From: JAAYJR01 sp964540755
Lineage (GTDB): Bacteria; Bacteroidota; Bacteroidia; Bacteroidales; Prolixibacteraceae
Assembly (NCBI GenBank): GCA_964540755.1
Contig: CAZIOB010000062.1
Coordinates: 21,604-85,603, forward strand
DNA length: 64,000 nucleotides
Reading direction: 5' to 3'
Of this stretch, positions 52,783 to 62,526 are shown piece after piece. Below the pieces are notes generated by a model. The model did no database searches, was not told the origin of the DNA, and worked only from the letters and a program-made list of their open reading frames with translations. A program made the translations under genes and the position numbers. Each line of letters starts with the position of its first letter. Position 1 is the stretch's first letter.

Positions 52783-52790
52783 CAAATATA
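52783..52790 (-). promoter_or_regulatory. -7 element for the PBP1A-like gene
   Basis: TATATTTG on the minus strand, 23 bases before the ATG at 52759, fits TAnnTTTG. Confidence 0.5.
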
Positions 52791-52937
52791 TATGTTTTAG
52801 CAATGTTAACATCATTTAAAACGATTTGATCTGATGATATATTATATTAATATTACCACAATAAAATAAATTATAATTTGATCATAGTAATTCATTTTTT
52901 TTAATTTGCAAAAATTTTTATAATCAAAAAAAACAGT

Positions 52938-55292
52938 ATGCAGGAAAACCTTGTTATCGTGGAGTCCCCGGCAAAAGCAAAAACCATAGAGAAATTTTTG
53001 GGGGGAAAATATCTGGTTACCTCTTGTATGGGGCATATCCGTGACCTTGAAAAGAAAGATTTTGGCATTGATATAAAAAATAATTACAAGCCCAAATATG
53101 TTATCACCCATGATAAGAAAAGAATTGTAACCGAACTGACAAAACTCTCCGGAAAAGCTGAAACTGTTTGGCTGGCTTCTGACGAAGACCGTGAAGGAGA
53201 GGCAATTGCATGGCACCTGAAAGAAGTTCTTAACTTGGATAAATCTAAAACCAGACGCATTGTTTTTCATGAAATTACTAAAAATGCAATAGAAAATGCC
53301 ATTAAGAATCCTCGGCCAATTGATGAAAACCTTGTTAATGCACAGCAGGCGCGTCGCGTACTCGACCGAATAGTAGGATTTGAAGTTTCACCCGTACTTT
53401 GGAAAAAGGTAAGACCTTCTTTGTCTGCAGGCCGTGTTCAATCTGTTGCCGTCAGGTTAATAGTTGACCGTGAACGCGAAATAATAAATTTTAAAAGCGA
53501 ATCTTACTATAAAGTGACCGGAAGTTTTCTGTTAAAGGATAGTAAGGGAAAAATTTCAAATCTTAAGGCCGAACTTTCGAAAAAATTCTCAACGAAAAAA
53601 GAAGCTTACGATTTTTGTAAAAAATGCCAGTCTGCCTCTTTTACCATATCCGGCACAGAAAAAAAACCTGCTAAAAAATCCCCTTCCCAGCCCTTCACCA
53701 CCTCAACCCTTCAACAGGAAGCAAGCCGTAAACTCAAATTCTCGGTTTCCCAGACTATGGCACTTGCGCAAAGGCTTTATGAAAGCGGGAAAATCACTTA
53801 TATGCGAACAGATTCAGTAAATCTTTCAAACCTTGCAATAAATGCAACAAAACAAAAAATCATCTCATCTCACGGTGAAAAATATCTTAAAATAAGGAAA
53901 TACAAAACAACGTCCAAAGGTGCGCAAGAGGCACACGAAGCTATTCGTCCGACATATCCTGATAAGGAAACAGTGAAAGGATCCGAACAGGAAAAACGAT
54001 TATACGAACTTATTTGGAAAAGGACAATCGCATCACAAATGGCAGATGCAAAGCTCGAAAGAACAACTGTAAATATTGATATCTCAAACTCACCTGAAAA
54101 ATTTACTGCAACCGGTGAAGTACTAATATTTGACGGATTCCTTAAAGTATATCTTGAGTCACAGGATGATACGGAGGATAATAACCAATTCGGACAACAA
54201 ATTATCCCTCCTCTTAAAGTTAATGATTCACTTGATATGGAATCTATAATTGCAAGGCAAAGATTCTCCCAACGGCCGCCAAGATATACAGAAGCTTCCC
54301 TGGTAAAAAAACTTGAAGAACTTGGCATTGGCAGGCCCTCAACTTATGCACCCACTATTACAACAATCCAAAACCGCAATTATGTTGTAAAAGAAGACAA
54401 ACCCGGATTTGAAAGAGAATATAATATAATAACAGCAACAAAAGAGAAAATTTCAACAGAGAAGAAAACTGAAATTGCGGGAACAGAAAAATCAAAATTA
54501 TTCCCTACGGATATTGGAATGGTAGTCAATGATTTTTTAATGGAAAATTTTAAACAGATCATGGATTACAATTTTACAGCCAGGGTGGAAAAAGATTTTG
54601 ATGTCATTGCGGAAGGTGATATGGTCTGGAATAAAATGATTGATGAATTTTACAAGCCTTTCCACGGACAGGTTGAGAGAGTACTCAAAAATTCTGAACG
54701 TTCCAAAGGCGAAAGAGTGCTTGGCAAAGATCCGGAGACAGGTAAACAGGTTTCAGTAAAAATAGGCCGTTATGGACCTGTTGCCCAGTTGGGAACATCA
54801 TCTTCAGAAGATAATAATAATGAAAAACCGCGGTTTGCAAGTCTGCGGACGGGACAACGACTGGAAACAATAACATTGGAAGAAGCACTTGACCTGTTTC
54901 AACTGCCCCGCGAACTGGGTGAATATGAAAATAAAAAAGTTACGGTAAATATAGGCAGATTCGGACCATATGTAAGACATAATAATAAATTCGTTTCCAT
55001 CAGGAAAGAGGATGATCCCTTTACCATTGGCCTCAAACGTGCAATTGAACTGATAGAGGCCAAAAGGGAAAAAGAAAAAAAAGCTTTTATCAAAACATTT
55101 GATGAGTATCCCGCGATAAAGATACTTAATGGCAGATGGGGGCCATACATTTCTTATGGTAAAAAAAATTATAAAATACCCAGAAACATTAAAGCCGAAG
55201 AATTGACATTAGATGATTGCAAAATAATTATTAAGGAGTCACCGGCAAAAACAAAAAAGACAAAAAAAAGAAAAAATCAAAAAGGCAAGTAA
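52938..55292 (+). CDS. topA: DNA topoisomerase I
   Basis: 784 residues, type IA. The Toprim domain has V-E-S-P-A-K-A-K-T-I-E and A-S-D-E-D-R-E-G-E-A-I-A-W-H. The catalytic tyrosine is in I-T-Y-M-R-T-D-S-V. The C-terminus has no cysteine zinc fingers; instead three short repeats (G-R-Y-G-P-V, G-R-F-G-P-Y-V, G-R-W-G-P-Y-I) form Topo_C_Rpt domains, the usual Bacteroidota form, and a Lys-rich tail follows. It relaxes negative supercoils. The arginase-fold gene begins 28 bases later, so topA may head the operon that leads to the T9SS genes. Confidence 0.97.
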   Translation: MQENLVIVESPAKAKTIEKFLGGKYLVTSCMGHIRDLEKKDFGIDIKNNYKPKYVITHDKKRIVTELTKLSGKAETVWLASDEDREGEAIAWHLKEVLNLDKSKTRRIVFHEITKNAIENAIKNPRPIDENLVNAQQARRVLDRIVGFEVSPVLWKKVRPSLSAGRVQSVAVRLIVDREREIINFKSESYYKVTGSFLLKDSKGKISNLKAELSKKFSTKKEAYDFCKKCQSASFTISGTEKKPAKKSPSQPFTTSTLQQEASRKLKFSVSQTMALAQRLYESGKITYMRTDSVNLSNLAINATKQKIISSHGEKYLKIRKYKTTSKGAQEAHEAIRPTYPDKETVKGSEQEKRLYELIWKRTIASQMADAKLERTTVNIDISNSPEKFTATGEVLIFDGFLKVYLESQDDTEDNNQFGQQIIPPLKVNDSLDMESIIARQRFSQRPPRYTEASLVKKLEELGIGRPSTYAPTITTIQNRNYVVKEDKPGFEREYNIITATKEKISTEKKTEIAGTEKSKLFPTDIGMVVNDFLMENFKQIMDYNFTARVEKDFDVIAEGDMVWNKMIDEFYKPFHGQVERVLKNSERSKGERVLGKDPETGKQVSVKIGRYGPVAQLGTSSSEDNNNEKPRFASLRTGQRLETITLEEALDLFQLPRELGEYENKKVTVNIGRFGPYVRHNNKFVSIRKEDDPFTIGLKRAIELIEAKREKEKKAFIKTFDEYPAIKILNGRWGPYISYGKKNYKIPRNIKAEELTLDDCKIIIKESPAKTKKTKKRKNQKGK

Positions 55293-55320
55293 TAAAATCG
55301 CCTTTATTAAATAATTGACA

Positions 55321-56463
55321 ATGAATTTTCCTGATTATTTTGATCCGGTCGATTTTTCATATTTTAAAAACTGTAGCTCAGTACAGGGAAAATATATAAT
55401 CGGACATGATATTGCAGAATCAACAAAAAGGCTGAGTGATTCCAATATCCATGAATATGATATGGCAATTGTGGGAATACCCATGGAAAATAGGAAATAT
55501 ATAAAAAAAGGCTCTTCTCCGCCTGATATAATAAGAAATCATTTATACAGCCTGGCCAGAGCTGACAAGAAAATTAATATTGTCGATTTCGGAAATCTCA
55601 AACCAACAAAAAGCTTTAAAGGTACCTTGCTGGCTGTCAGAGACATAACAGAATATCTAAGAGATATCGGGATAACTACAATATTTATCGGGGGGAGCCA
55701 GGATCTGACAGCCGGCATATGTGAAGCATTTAAAAATGTAAAATATTTCACTCTTTCTGATATAGATGCTGTTCTTGATATAAAAAAGGGAGTGGAAAAA
55801 TTTAGTTCCTCCAATTATCTGACAAATATATTTAAATCATTACCCAATTTATTTCAGTTCAATCTTATAGGCTATCAAAATCACCTTGTCGGAGAAAAAC
55901 TGATAAACAAAATACGTAATTACGGCGAAAGGATGCGACTTGGACAGTTACGTGATAATTTTGCACATTCAGAGCCTCTGCTAAGAAATGCAGATGTAGT
56001 ATCAATGGATCTTGGTGTGATCAATTACAGCGATGCTCCGGGTACCTGTCAGAAAAATCCGAACGGGCTGCGTGGAGAAGAGGCGTGCCGGCTGGCAAGA
56101 TATTCGGGAATGAGCGATAATCTAAAAGTTTTCAGTCTTTTTGAACTAAATACAACTGATGATAAAGAAAATATAACTGCAAAGCTCGCGGCAGAAATAA
56201 TATGGTATTTTATCGATGGCTTTATTTATAAACCTGATTATAATAAAAAAATAGTCTATAAAGTAGAAATAAGCGGACTGGGAAATCCGGTTATATTCCT
56301 ACAGGAACCGGTATCTAACCGTTGGTGGTTTGAAATAAAATCCGTCTCAGGTGAAAAAAAACTAATAGCCTGTACTGAAAATGAATATTTTAAGGCTGCG
56401 GATAACGAAATTCCGGATAAATGGCTTAAATTTGTCCAAAAAATGGACGCAATATCAAAATAA
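55321..56463 (+). CDS. Arginase/formimidoylglutamase-fold protein with degraded metal sites
   Basis: 380 residues from the ATG at 55321 (a TTG at 55315 is also in frame). Overall order matches the ureohydrolase fold, but the metal motifs are altered. The first site, normally G-G-D-H-S, is G-G-S-Q-D. The second, normally D-x-H-x-D, is S-D-I-D-A-V-L-D. The third, normally S-x-D-x-D-x-x-D-P, is S-M-D-L-G-V-I-N-Y-S-D-A-P. Loss of the histidines suggests a non-catalytic protein. It sits between topA and porP/sprF, and proteins like this are common beside T9SS genes in Bacteroidota (from general knowledge). It may be a secretion-linked scaffold (inference). Confidence 0.75.
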   Translation: MNFPDYFDPVDFSYFKNCSSVQGKYIIGHDIAESTKRLSDSNIHEYDMAIVGIPMENRKYIKKGSSPPDIIRNHLYSLARADKKINIVDFGNLKPTKSFKGTLLAVRDITEYLRDIGITTIFIGGSQDLTAGICEAFKNVKYFTLSDIDAVLDIKKGVEKFSSSNYLTNIFKSLPNLFQFNLIGYQNHLVGEKLINKIRNYGERMRLGQLRDNFAHSEPLLRNADVVSMDLGVINYSDAPGTCQKNPNGLRGEEACRLARYSGMSDNLKVFSLFELNTTDDKENITAKLAAEIIWYFIDGFIYKPDYNKKIVYKVEISGLGNPVIFLQEPVSNRWWFEIKSVSGEKKLIACTENEYFKAADNEIPDKWLKFVQKMDAISK

Positions 56464-56584
56464 TAAGAAAATCCACTCGTTCTTTGCAAACCGGGACAAA
56501 AAAAATTTTGTTAAGAATACTATTTTTTTTGTTTCTTTAACCTGGATTGAAAACTTTATATTAAGATGCCCTGCATCAGTAAGT

Positions 56585-57535
56585 ATGAAAAAATTATTTT
56601 CTTTACTATATTTGTTAAATATATTCAGTTTGGTTGCATATAGCCAGCAGGATCCGCAATTTACAAATAATATGCATTACAAATTAGGGGTAAATCCGGG
56701 TTATGCAGGTGCAGAAAACGCGATCAGCGGATTAATATTAAAACGTTACCAGTGGGAAGGAATAAGAGGGGCTCCTGAAACATTGGCATTTAGTGTTGAT
56801 GCAGCATTAAATATTTTTGGAAGGCCCGGAGGTCTGGGTCTTAATATTGTAAATGACCAATTGGGATTTGAAAAAAATATAATGATAAATACCAGCTACG
56901 CATACAAAACTGAAATGAGCCTTGGTAATTTAGGTTTTGGTTTGTCCCTGGGGGTAATAAATAAAAATATTAACGGGGAATGGACAATTCCGGAAGACGA
57001 TTATGGAATATATACTCCGGTGACATCAGACCCTGCAATACCACAGGGTGAAACAAGCCAGATGGCCTTTGATATTGGAGGAGGTGTGTATATTTCTTCA
57101 AACCAATACTTTATGGGCCTTTCTGTAACTCACATTAATCAGGCTGCCATAAAATATGCAGAACTTGTAAGTACATATTTGTCAAGACATTATTATTTTA
57201 TGGGGGGATACAATATTAAATTAACTAATCCGTTATTTGAATTACGGCCATCAGTTTTGTTTAAAACTGACCTTGCTGCATGGCAAATGGACGTAAATGC
57301 GAACATTATTTATGACGACAGGTTTTGGGGAGGTATTTCATACCGTTTCAATGATGCCGTTGCTCTTTTAATGGGAGTTGAAATGTTTAATGGTTTAAGG
57401 GTAGGATATTCATTTGATCTGGTAACCTCGGCTATCGGATATTACGGATTTGCTTCCCACGAACTTTTTGTGAGTTATTCAATAGACCTGGAACGTGATC
57501 GTAGTAAAAAATATAAAAGTATTAGATTTTTATAA
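56585..57535 (+). CDS. PorP/SprF family type IX secretion system outer-membrane protein
   Basis: 316 residues from the ATG at 56585; the frame is open to 56381 but overlaps the arginase-fold gene and lacks a signal there. The signal peptide (M-K-K-L-F-S-L-L-Y-L-L-N-I-F-S-L-V-A-Y-S-Q) is followed by Q-D-P-Q-F-T-N-N-M, the PorP/SprF hallmark, and N-P-G-Y-A-G. A 14-strand-type barrel ends S-Y-S-I-D-L-E. PorP links T9SS substrates to the GldKLMN machinery at the outer membrane. The 117-base gap to gldK holds no terminator. Confidence 0.9.
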   Translation: MKKLFSLLYLLNIFSLVAYSQQDPQFTNNMHYKLGVNPGYAGAENAISGLILKRYQWEGIRGAPETLAFSVDAALNIFGRPGGLGLNIVNDQLGFEKNIMINTSYAYKTEMSLGNLGFGLSLGVINKNINGEWTIPEDDYGIYTPVTSDPAIPQGETSQMAFDIGGGVYISSNQYFMGLSVTHINQAAIKYAELVSTYLSRHYYFMGGYNIKLTNPLFELRPSVLFKTDLAAWQMDVNANIIYDDRFWGGISYRFNDAVALLMGVEMFNGLRVGYSFDLVTSAIGYYGFASHELFVSYSIDLERDRSKKYKSIRFL

Positions 57536-57639
57536 AATTAAGCCATATTTATTGAGCTATGAAACGAGCATAATTGCAGAGTCACAGATTAAAATGATAA
57601 AAGCTTATGCGAGTTCCGTCTCATACTGATAAAATTAAA

Positions 57640-57647
57640 TAATTTTG
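57640..57647 (+). promoter_or_regulatory. -7 element abutting the gldK start
   Basis: TAATTTTG matches TAnnTTTG and lies 5 bases before the gldK ATG. If used it would give a leaderless transcript; it could also be a chance match in AT-rich DNA. Confidence 0.3.
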
Positions 57648-57652
57648 ATGAG

Positions 57653-58990
57653 ATGAAAAAACTTCTTACAACTGCTGCCATAATCTTACTTCTCAGTTTT
57701 GCAGGATGTAACAAATCAGGCAACGGGGAGCTTGTTGGTGTCCAGAAAAGGCCTAAATGGAGTGAATCACAACCATATGGGATGGTCTATGTCAGAAGGG
57801 GCAGTTTTAATATCGGTCCGAATGACCAGGATCCGGCAATGTCAGCCCTTCCTACAAAAACTGTGTCCCAGGAGGCTTTTTGGATGGATGATACGGAGAT
57901 CACCAATAATGAATACCGCCAGTTTGTCAACTGGGTAAGAGATTCCATAGCACGGACCATGTTAGGTGATCAATATCCCGAATTTGTTATCACAGAAGAC
58001 AGGCAGGGCAATCCCATAGATCCGCCAATAATAAACTGGCGGGAAAAAATCGATTGGGATGACCCGGATTATCAAATGGCTATGGCTGATCTCTATATTC
58101 CCGAAGAGGAGAGATTTTTTGGTAAAAAAGAGATTGACACGAGAAAACTTATATATAATTATTGGTGGATCGACCTGCAACAGGCAGCAAAACGTTCAAA
58201 CAGTTACAATTACGAAACCCAAAGGTACGAAGGAAGCGTTTACGACAGCCAGGGAGAATTAAGGCCTATTGAAAACAGGTCTGCCTTCATAATGAATGAT
58301 AAAACACATGTATATCCGGATACTTTATGCTGGATAAGGGATTTTACCTATTCCTACAATGAGCCGTGGGCCACCCGTTATTTCTGGCATCCCGGGTTCG
58401 ATGACTACCCGGTGGTGGGAGTAACCTGGAAACAGGCTACGGCATTCTCCAACTGGCGGACTAAAATACAATCCGAATATATTACATCAAAAAAACAACC
58501 TACTTTGCAGTCATACCGGCTTCCGACAGAAGTTGAATGGGAATATGCAGCACGCGGAGGAAAAGAATTTTCAATGTATCCGTGGGGAGGATACTATTCA
58601 CGTGATGAAGACGGCGTCTTTCTTGCAAACTTTAAACCTTTGAGGGGAAACTATGTAGAAGATGGCGGGATATCTGCAATGAAAGCAGGCAGTTATGAGC
58701 CCAACGAATACGGAATATATGATATGTCGGGGAATGTTGCCGAATGGACAGAAACCGCATATGATGAAGCAGGTTATAATTATTTCAGCGACCTGAATCC
58801 TACTTTTACATATAATGCCAGGACTGATGATCCGCCTGTCATGAAAAGAAAAGTGGTGCGGGGCGGTTCATGGAAGGACATTGCATATTTTACACAAGTA
58901 TCCACCAGGAGCTATGAATACCAGGACACAACTAAATCCTATATCGGATTCCGTTGCGTACGTTCTACTTTCGGGGAAGAATTTAAATAA
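57653..58990 (+). CDS. gldK: T9SS/gliding lipoprotein GldK (PorK)
   Basis: 445 residues. The lipoprotein signal ends S-F-A-G-C (Cys19). The mature protein is a SUMF1/FGE-like fold: M-V-Y-V-R-R-G-S-F-N-I-G-P, F-W-M-D-D-T-E-I-T-N-N-E-Y, Y-R-L-P-T-E-V-E-W-E-Y-A-A-R-G-G, G-N-V-A-E-W-T and S-Y-I-G-F-R-C-V-R. The family uses the fold structurally, not for formylglycine synthesis. In T9SS, GldK and GldN form the periplasmic ring on the outer membrane. It is followed by gldL, gldM and gldN at 2-31 base gaps. A second copy begins at 62671. Confidence 0.95.
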   Translation: MKKLLTTAAIILLLSFAGCNKSGNGELVGVQKRPKWSESQPYGMVYVRRGSFNIGPNDQDPAMSALPTKTVSQEAFWMDDTEITNNEYRQFVNWVRDSIARTMLGDQYPEFVITEDRQGNPIDPPIINWREKIDWDDPDYQMAMADLYIPEEERFFGKKEIDTRKLIYNYWWIDLQQAAKRSNSYNYETQRYEGSVYDSQGELRPIENRSAFIMNDKTHVYPDTLCWIRDFTYSYNEPWATRYFWHPGFDDYPVVGVTWKQATAFSNWRTKIQSEYITSKKQPTLQSYRLPTEVEWEYAARGGKEFSMYPWGGYYSRDEDGVFLANFKPLRGNYVEDGGISAMKAGSYEPNEYGIYDMSGNVAEWTETAYDEAGYNYFSDLNPTFTYNARTDDPPVMKRKVVRGGSWKDIAYFTQVSTRSYEYQDTTKSYIGFRCVRSTFGEEFK

Positions 58991-59020
58991 TAAAAATCAC
59001 TAATCCTTATACTTTTTAAT

Positions 59021-59992
59021 ATGAATCTGGGAGAAATATTTAAAACAAAACGTTGGAAAACATTCATGGGATATGTCTATGGATGGGGCGCATCAATCGT
59101 TATGCTGGGAGCACTGTTTAAACTCCAGCACTGGCAATACTCAGGACTGTTCCTTACTATCGGACTGATTACTGAAGCTTTCATTTTCTTCTTGTCTGCT
59201 TTTGAACCGCCGCTTGAAATGCCTGAGTGGTCAAAAGTTTATCCGGAACTTCGCGAAGACTATGAAATGCTGGAACTGGACGAACTAAAACCAAAAAACA
59301 GATCAGGGTTTGATCAGATCTTGTCATCAAATGAGCTGACACCCGAGCTGATTGAGAAAGTCGGTAAGGGCCTGAATGAATTATCTGCTGCCGCGAGGGG
59401 CATAAGTGATATCTCATCGGCAACTCTTGCAACCGATATGTATGTTAAAAACCTCAGCCAGGCATCGGAATCGATGAATGCGTTTTCAGATATAAATAAA
59501 CGCGCCAACGATTCGATAAACTCTTCTGTAGAAAAACTGATTAACTCCTATTCTGTTGCTTCACAACAACTCTCACAGACAGGGATAGTCTCTGTTGAAA
59601 AATTGCAGAAAAGTAGTGAAGAATTTACGGCAAATCTTTCGGAAGCCGGTAAAAATATCGCAACAAACATTAATGCTGTTTCCGATTCCATTTCCACTGG
59701 AATGAAAAATATCGGAGAAAATTCCAAACAATATTCAGCTAACCTGGAAAAGCTTAACAACCATCTCAACGCTTTAAATGAAAGCTTTGAATTACAACTT
59801 AAAGATACTAAAAGCCAATTTGAAGCAAGCCGTAAATTCAGCGGTGATCTCAATCAAATGAATGAAATATTAGCTTCTTCTGTTGAGGAACTAAAGAAGT
59901 ATAAAGAAAACGCTGAAAATTTAAATCAACATTTGGAAGCCCTTAATACTATTTATGGAAATATGCTGGGGGCAATGAGTTACAAGAAATAA
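59021..59992 (+). CDS. gldL: T9SS/gliding motor protein GldL (PorL)
   Basis: 323 residues. Two N-terminal helices (about 14-33 and 43-62) are followed by a long cytosolic coiled-coil rich in Ser, Asn and Leu. Glu52 in the second helix (G-L-I-T-E-A-F-I) corresponds to the conserved proton-path glutamate reported for GldL. Together with the GldM transmembrane helix it forms the proton-motive-force rotary motor of T9SS. It starts 31 bases after gldK. Confidence 0.95.
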   Translation: MNLGEIFKTKRWKTFMGYVYGWGASIVMLGALFKLQHWQYSGLFLTIGLITEAFIFFLSAFEPPLEMPEWSKVYPELREDYEMLELDELKPKNRSGFDQILSSNELTPELIEKVGKGLNELSAAARGISDISSATLATDMYVKNLSQASESMNAFSDINKRANDSINSSVEKLINSYSVASQQLSQTGIVSVEKLQKSSEEFTANLSEAGKNIATNINAVSDSISTGMKNIGENSKQYSANLEKLNNHLNALNESFELQLKDTKSQFEASRKFSGDLNQMNEILASSVEELKKYKENAENLNQHLEALNTIYGNMLGAMSYKK

Positions 59993-60013
59993 AATTAAAA
60001 ATTACAAGTAACT

Positions 60014-61624
60014 ATGGGCCTTAAATACTGTCCGGAAACACCGAGGCAAAAAATGATAAACATGATGTACATTGTTCTCACGGCAATGTTAGCATTAAAT
60101 GTTGCGGCAGAGGTTCTGGATGCCTTTGAAGTCGTAGATTCCAGCCTCATACAGACTCTGGAAACAGTGGACATGAAAAATGAACAGGTATATGCCTCCT
60201 TTGACCAGGCATATGCTGAAAACGCCGCTAAAGTCGGTGAATGGAAAGAAAAAGCCGATCTTGTCAGGGCTAAAACTTCCGAGATGGTCTCATACATCTC
60301 AACATTAAAAGAAAATCTTGTAAAAGATTCGGGTTATGAGCCTGTCAACGAAGAAAATCCCTTACAATCCGAAGACTTCTACTTAGTAACCGAAGCCGGT
60401 GATACACTGATCCTTAATAAGAAGGATGATCTTAATTCTCCCTCGGAATTCATGATAACCCAAAAAAAAGCAACTGAACTTAAGGAACAAATTGCAGAGT
60501 ACCGCAGCACCCTGGTTCAGATGATCGACGAAGAGGATGAAGAGCTGAGAAATATGGTATTAAGCGCTCTTGACACTTCTGATCCTCCGGTTGACCTTAA
60601 AGAGGGAGGTGAAGCCGAAACATGGGAAATTGAATATTTCCTTGATAAGCCTATAATTGCTATACTCACATTGCTTTCAAAAATGCAGATAGATGTAAAA
60701 AACTCAGAGGCTACCGTGATAAACTATCTCTTTGCCCAGATTGATGCCGGATCGTTTACCTTTAATAAACTGGGAGCCCGGGTAATCCCGAATTCCAACG
60801 TTATTCTGCAGGGTGACGAATATGTTGCAGAGGTTTTTCTGGCAGCAGAAGATACGACACAACAACCTGAAATAATTATTAATAACCGTTCTGTCCCTGT
60901 AATAGACGGAAAAGCAACCTACAGTGTGAAAACTACCGAACCGGGGGTTTTTAGCTGGAGCGGCCTGATCAAATATAAAAGCCCGGAGGGGCTGATAAGA
61001 AATTATCCTTTCAGACAACAATACCAGGTAACAAAACCAAGCGTTACTATGTCGGCTACCAGGATGAATGTTTTCTACCGGGGTCTTGACAACCCGTTTG
61101 ATGTTGGAGGTGGCGGAATCCCGCAGGAAAACCTGGAAGTCTCGATGACAAACGGAAAAGTATTAAAAAGAGGAACCAATTATATTATACAACCCAGTGA
61201 TCTGGATGAGATGGGACGGCGGACAAAAGTTTCCGTTTATGCAAATATCGGGGGAGAAAGGCGGTTACTTGGCACAACAGACTGGAGAGTGAAAAGGGTT
61301 CCGGACCCGGTGGCACAGGTAGCGGGACAGTCGGGTGGTGAAATACGTAAAGAACGACTGCTCGTTGAAGAAGGAGTGATGGCAGTGCTGGAAGATTTTG
61401 ATTTTGATTTTAAATATACCGTAACCCGGTTTAACGTTCAGGTATCAGGAACCGGTGGCTATGTTAGTATTTGGGAATCAAACTCTAACCGCTTTACTGA
61501 AGATCAGAAAGAACAGTTCAGAAGACTGAATCCTAATAGTTTAGTTTATATTGCTAATATTAAAGCAGTTGGAGATGATGGTGAATCCCGGGATATTGAT
61601 CCGATTTCTTTTAAAATCCGTTAA
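60014..61624 (+). CDS. gldM: T9SS/gliding protein GldM (PorM)
   Basis: 536 residues. A short cytosolic N-terminus is followed by one membrane helix (about 15-35, M-I-N-M-M-Y-I-V-L-T-A-M-L-A-L-N-V). A long periplasmic rod then runs through four domains (a helical D1, then beta-rich D2-D4) to S-F-K-I-R. GldM spans the periplasm and couples the GldL motor to the outer-membrane GldKN ring. Spacing to gldL is 21 bases and to gldN 1 base, indicating translational coupling. Confidence 0.95.
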   Translation: MGLKYCPETPRQKMINMMYIVLTAMLALNVAAEVLDAFEVVDSSLIQTLETVDMKNEQVYASFDQAYAENAAKVGEWKEKADLVRAKTSEMVSYISTLKENLVKDSGYEPVNEENPLQSEDFYLVTEAGDTLILNKKDDLNSPSEFMITQKKATELKEQIAEYRSTLVQMIDEEDEELRNMVLSALDTSDPPVDLKEGGEAETWEIEYFLDKPIIAILTLLSKMQIDVKNSEATVINYLFAQIDAGSFTFNKLGARVIPNSNVILQGDEYVAEVFLAAEDTTQQPEIIINNRSVPVIDGKATYSVKTTEPGVFSWSGLIKYKSPEGLIRNYPFRQQYQVTKPSVTMSATRMNVFYRGLDNPFDVGGGGIPQENLEVSMTNGKVLKRGTNYIIQPSDLDEMGRRTKVSVYANIGGERRLLGTTDWRVKRVPDPVAQVAGQSGGEIRKERLLVEEGVMAVLEDFDFDFKYTVTRFNVQVSGTGGYVSIWESNSNRFTEDQKEQFRRLNPNSLVYIANIKAVGDDGESRDIDPISFKIR

Positions 61625-61625
61625 C

Positions 61626-62480
61626 ATGAATAAGTTAATTATTTATTTCGTAGCAGGTTTAATGCTAATAGTATTGTTTCAGTCGAAACAGACTGATGCA
61701 CAAATAGTGAATGGCGCTTATAAAACAAATGACATTTACCAGAAAAAACCCATACCCCTGCCATCTGTCAGGGAAGCAGATGTTTTCTGGTCTAAAATGA
61801 TATGGCGCATTATCGACATGCGGGAAAAAATGAACCATACATTATACTATCCTACTGAAGAAATAGGCGGCCGCACAAATCTTATTTCCCTACTTCTTGA
61901 AGGCATAAAAAACGGACAAATCACTCCTTATGATGCCCGTCTCGATGATGATTTCAAGGTACCAATGACATTCGAGCAGGTACAGGATGCTTTCGGTGCA
62001 GAGTCTAAAACGGAACAGGTTATAGATTTTGATACGGGAGAGAGAAAAGATATGATTATCGAAGGGGAAATCAGGCCCAACGAAGTTAAACAATATATGA
62101 TAAAGGAGGAATGGTATTTTGACAAGCAGACTTCTACCCTTAATGTAAGAATTATAGGTATTTGTCCAATACGGGAATTTGTGCGTGAAAATGATGAAAG
62201 TAATCAGATTCAGCGCCAGAAAGTCTTTTGGGTATATTTCCCGGAAGTACGTAATCTGCTTGCAACCAGTCTGGTATTAAACCCATACAACCAGGCACAA
62301 TCGATGTCATTCGACGAGTTATTTATAAAAAGATTCTTTAACAGTTATGTAGTTAAAGAATCCAATGTGTTCAATAACCGTGACATCAGTGCCTATTTAA
62401 GCGGTAAGGAAGCTATGCTGGAATCAAAAAGAATTGAAAAAGAGATCTTTAACTTCGAACAGGATCTTTGGGAATATTAA
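61626..62480 (+). CDS. gldN: T9SS/gliding protein GldN (PorN)
   Basis: 284 residues from the ATG at 61626, which follows the gldM stop by one base; upstream in-frame ATGs fall inside gldM. The signal peptide (M-N-K-L-I-I-Y-F-V-A-G-L-M-L-I-V-L-F-Q-S-K) is followed by the GldN fold: D-V-F-W-S-K-M-I-W-R-I-I-D-M-R-E-K, F-E-Q-V-Q-D-A-F-G and W-V-Y-F-P-E-V-R. It pairs with GldK in the periplasmic ring and is needed for secretion. It is the last gene of the compact gldKLMN set. Confidence 0.94.
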   Translation: MNKLIIYFVAGLMLIVLFQSKQTDAQIVNGAYKTNDIYQKKPIPLPSVREADVFWSKMIWRIIDMREKMNHTLYYPTEEIGGRTNLISLLLEGIKNGQITPYDARLDDDFKVPMTFEQVQDAFGAESKTEQVIDFDTGERKDMIIEGEIRPNEVKQYMIKEEWYFDKQTSTLNVRIIGICPIREFVRENDESNQIQRQKVFWVYFPEVRNLLATSLVLNPYNQAQSMSFDELFIKRFFNSYVVKESNVFNNRDISAYLSGKEAMLESKRIEKEIFNFEQDLWEY

Positions 62481-62526
62481 AATTTTAAATACAAATTATT
62501 TCGCCCTTTTTATCATAATAACTTTA

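Noticed and set aside
53870..54328. 152-codon minus-strand frame inside topA
   Set aside because: Ser/Phe-rich antisense shadow of a clear housekeeping gene.
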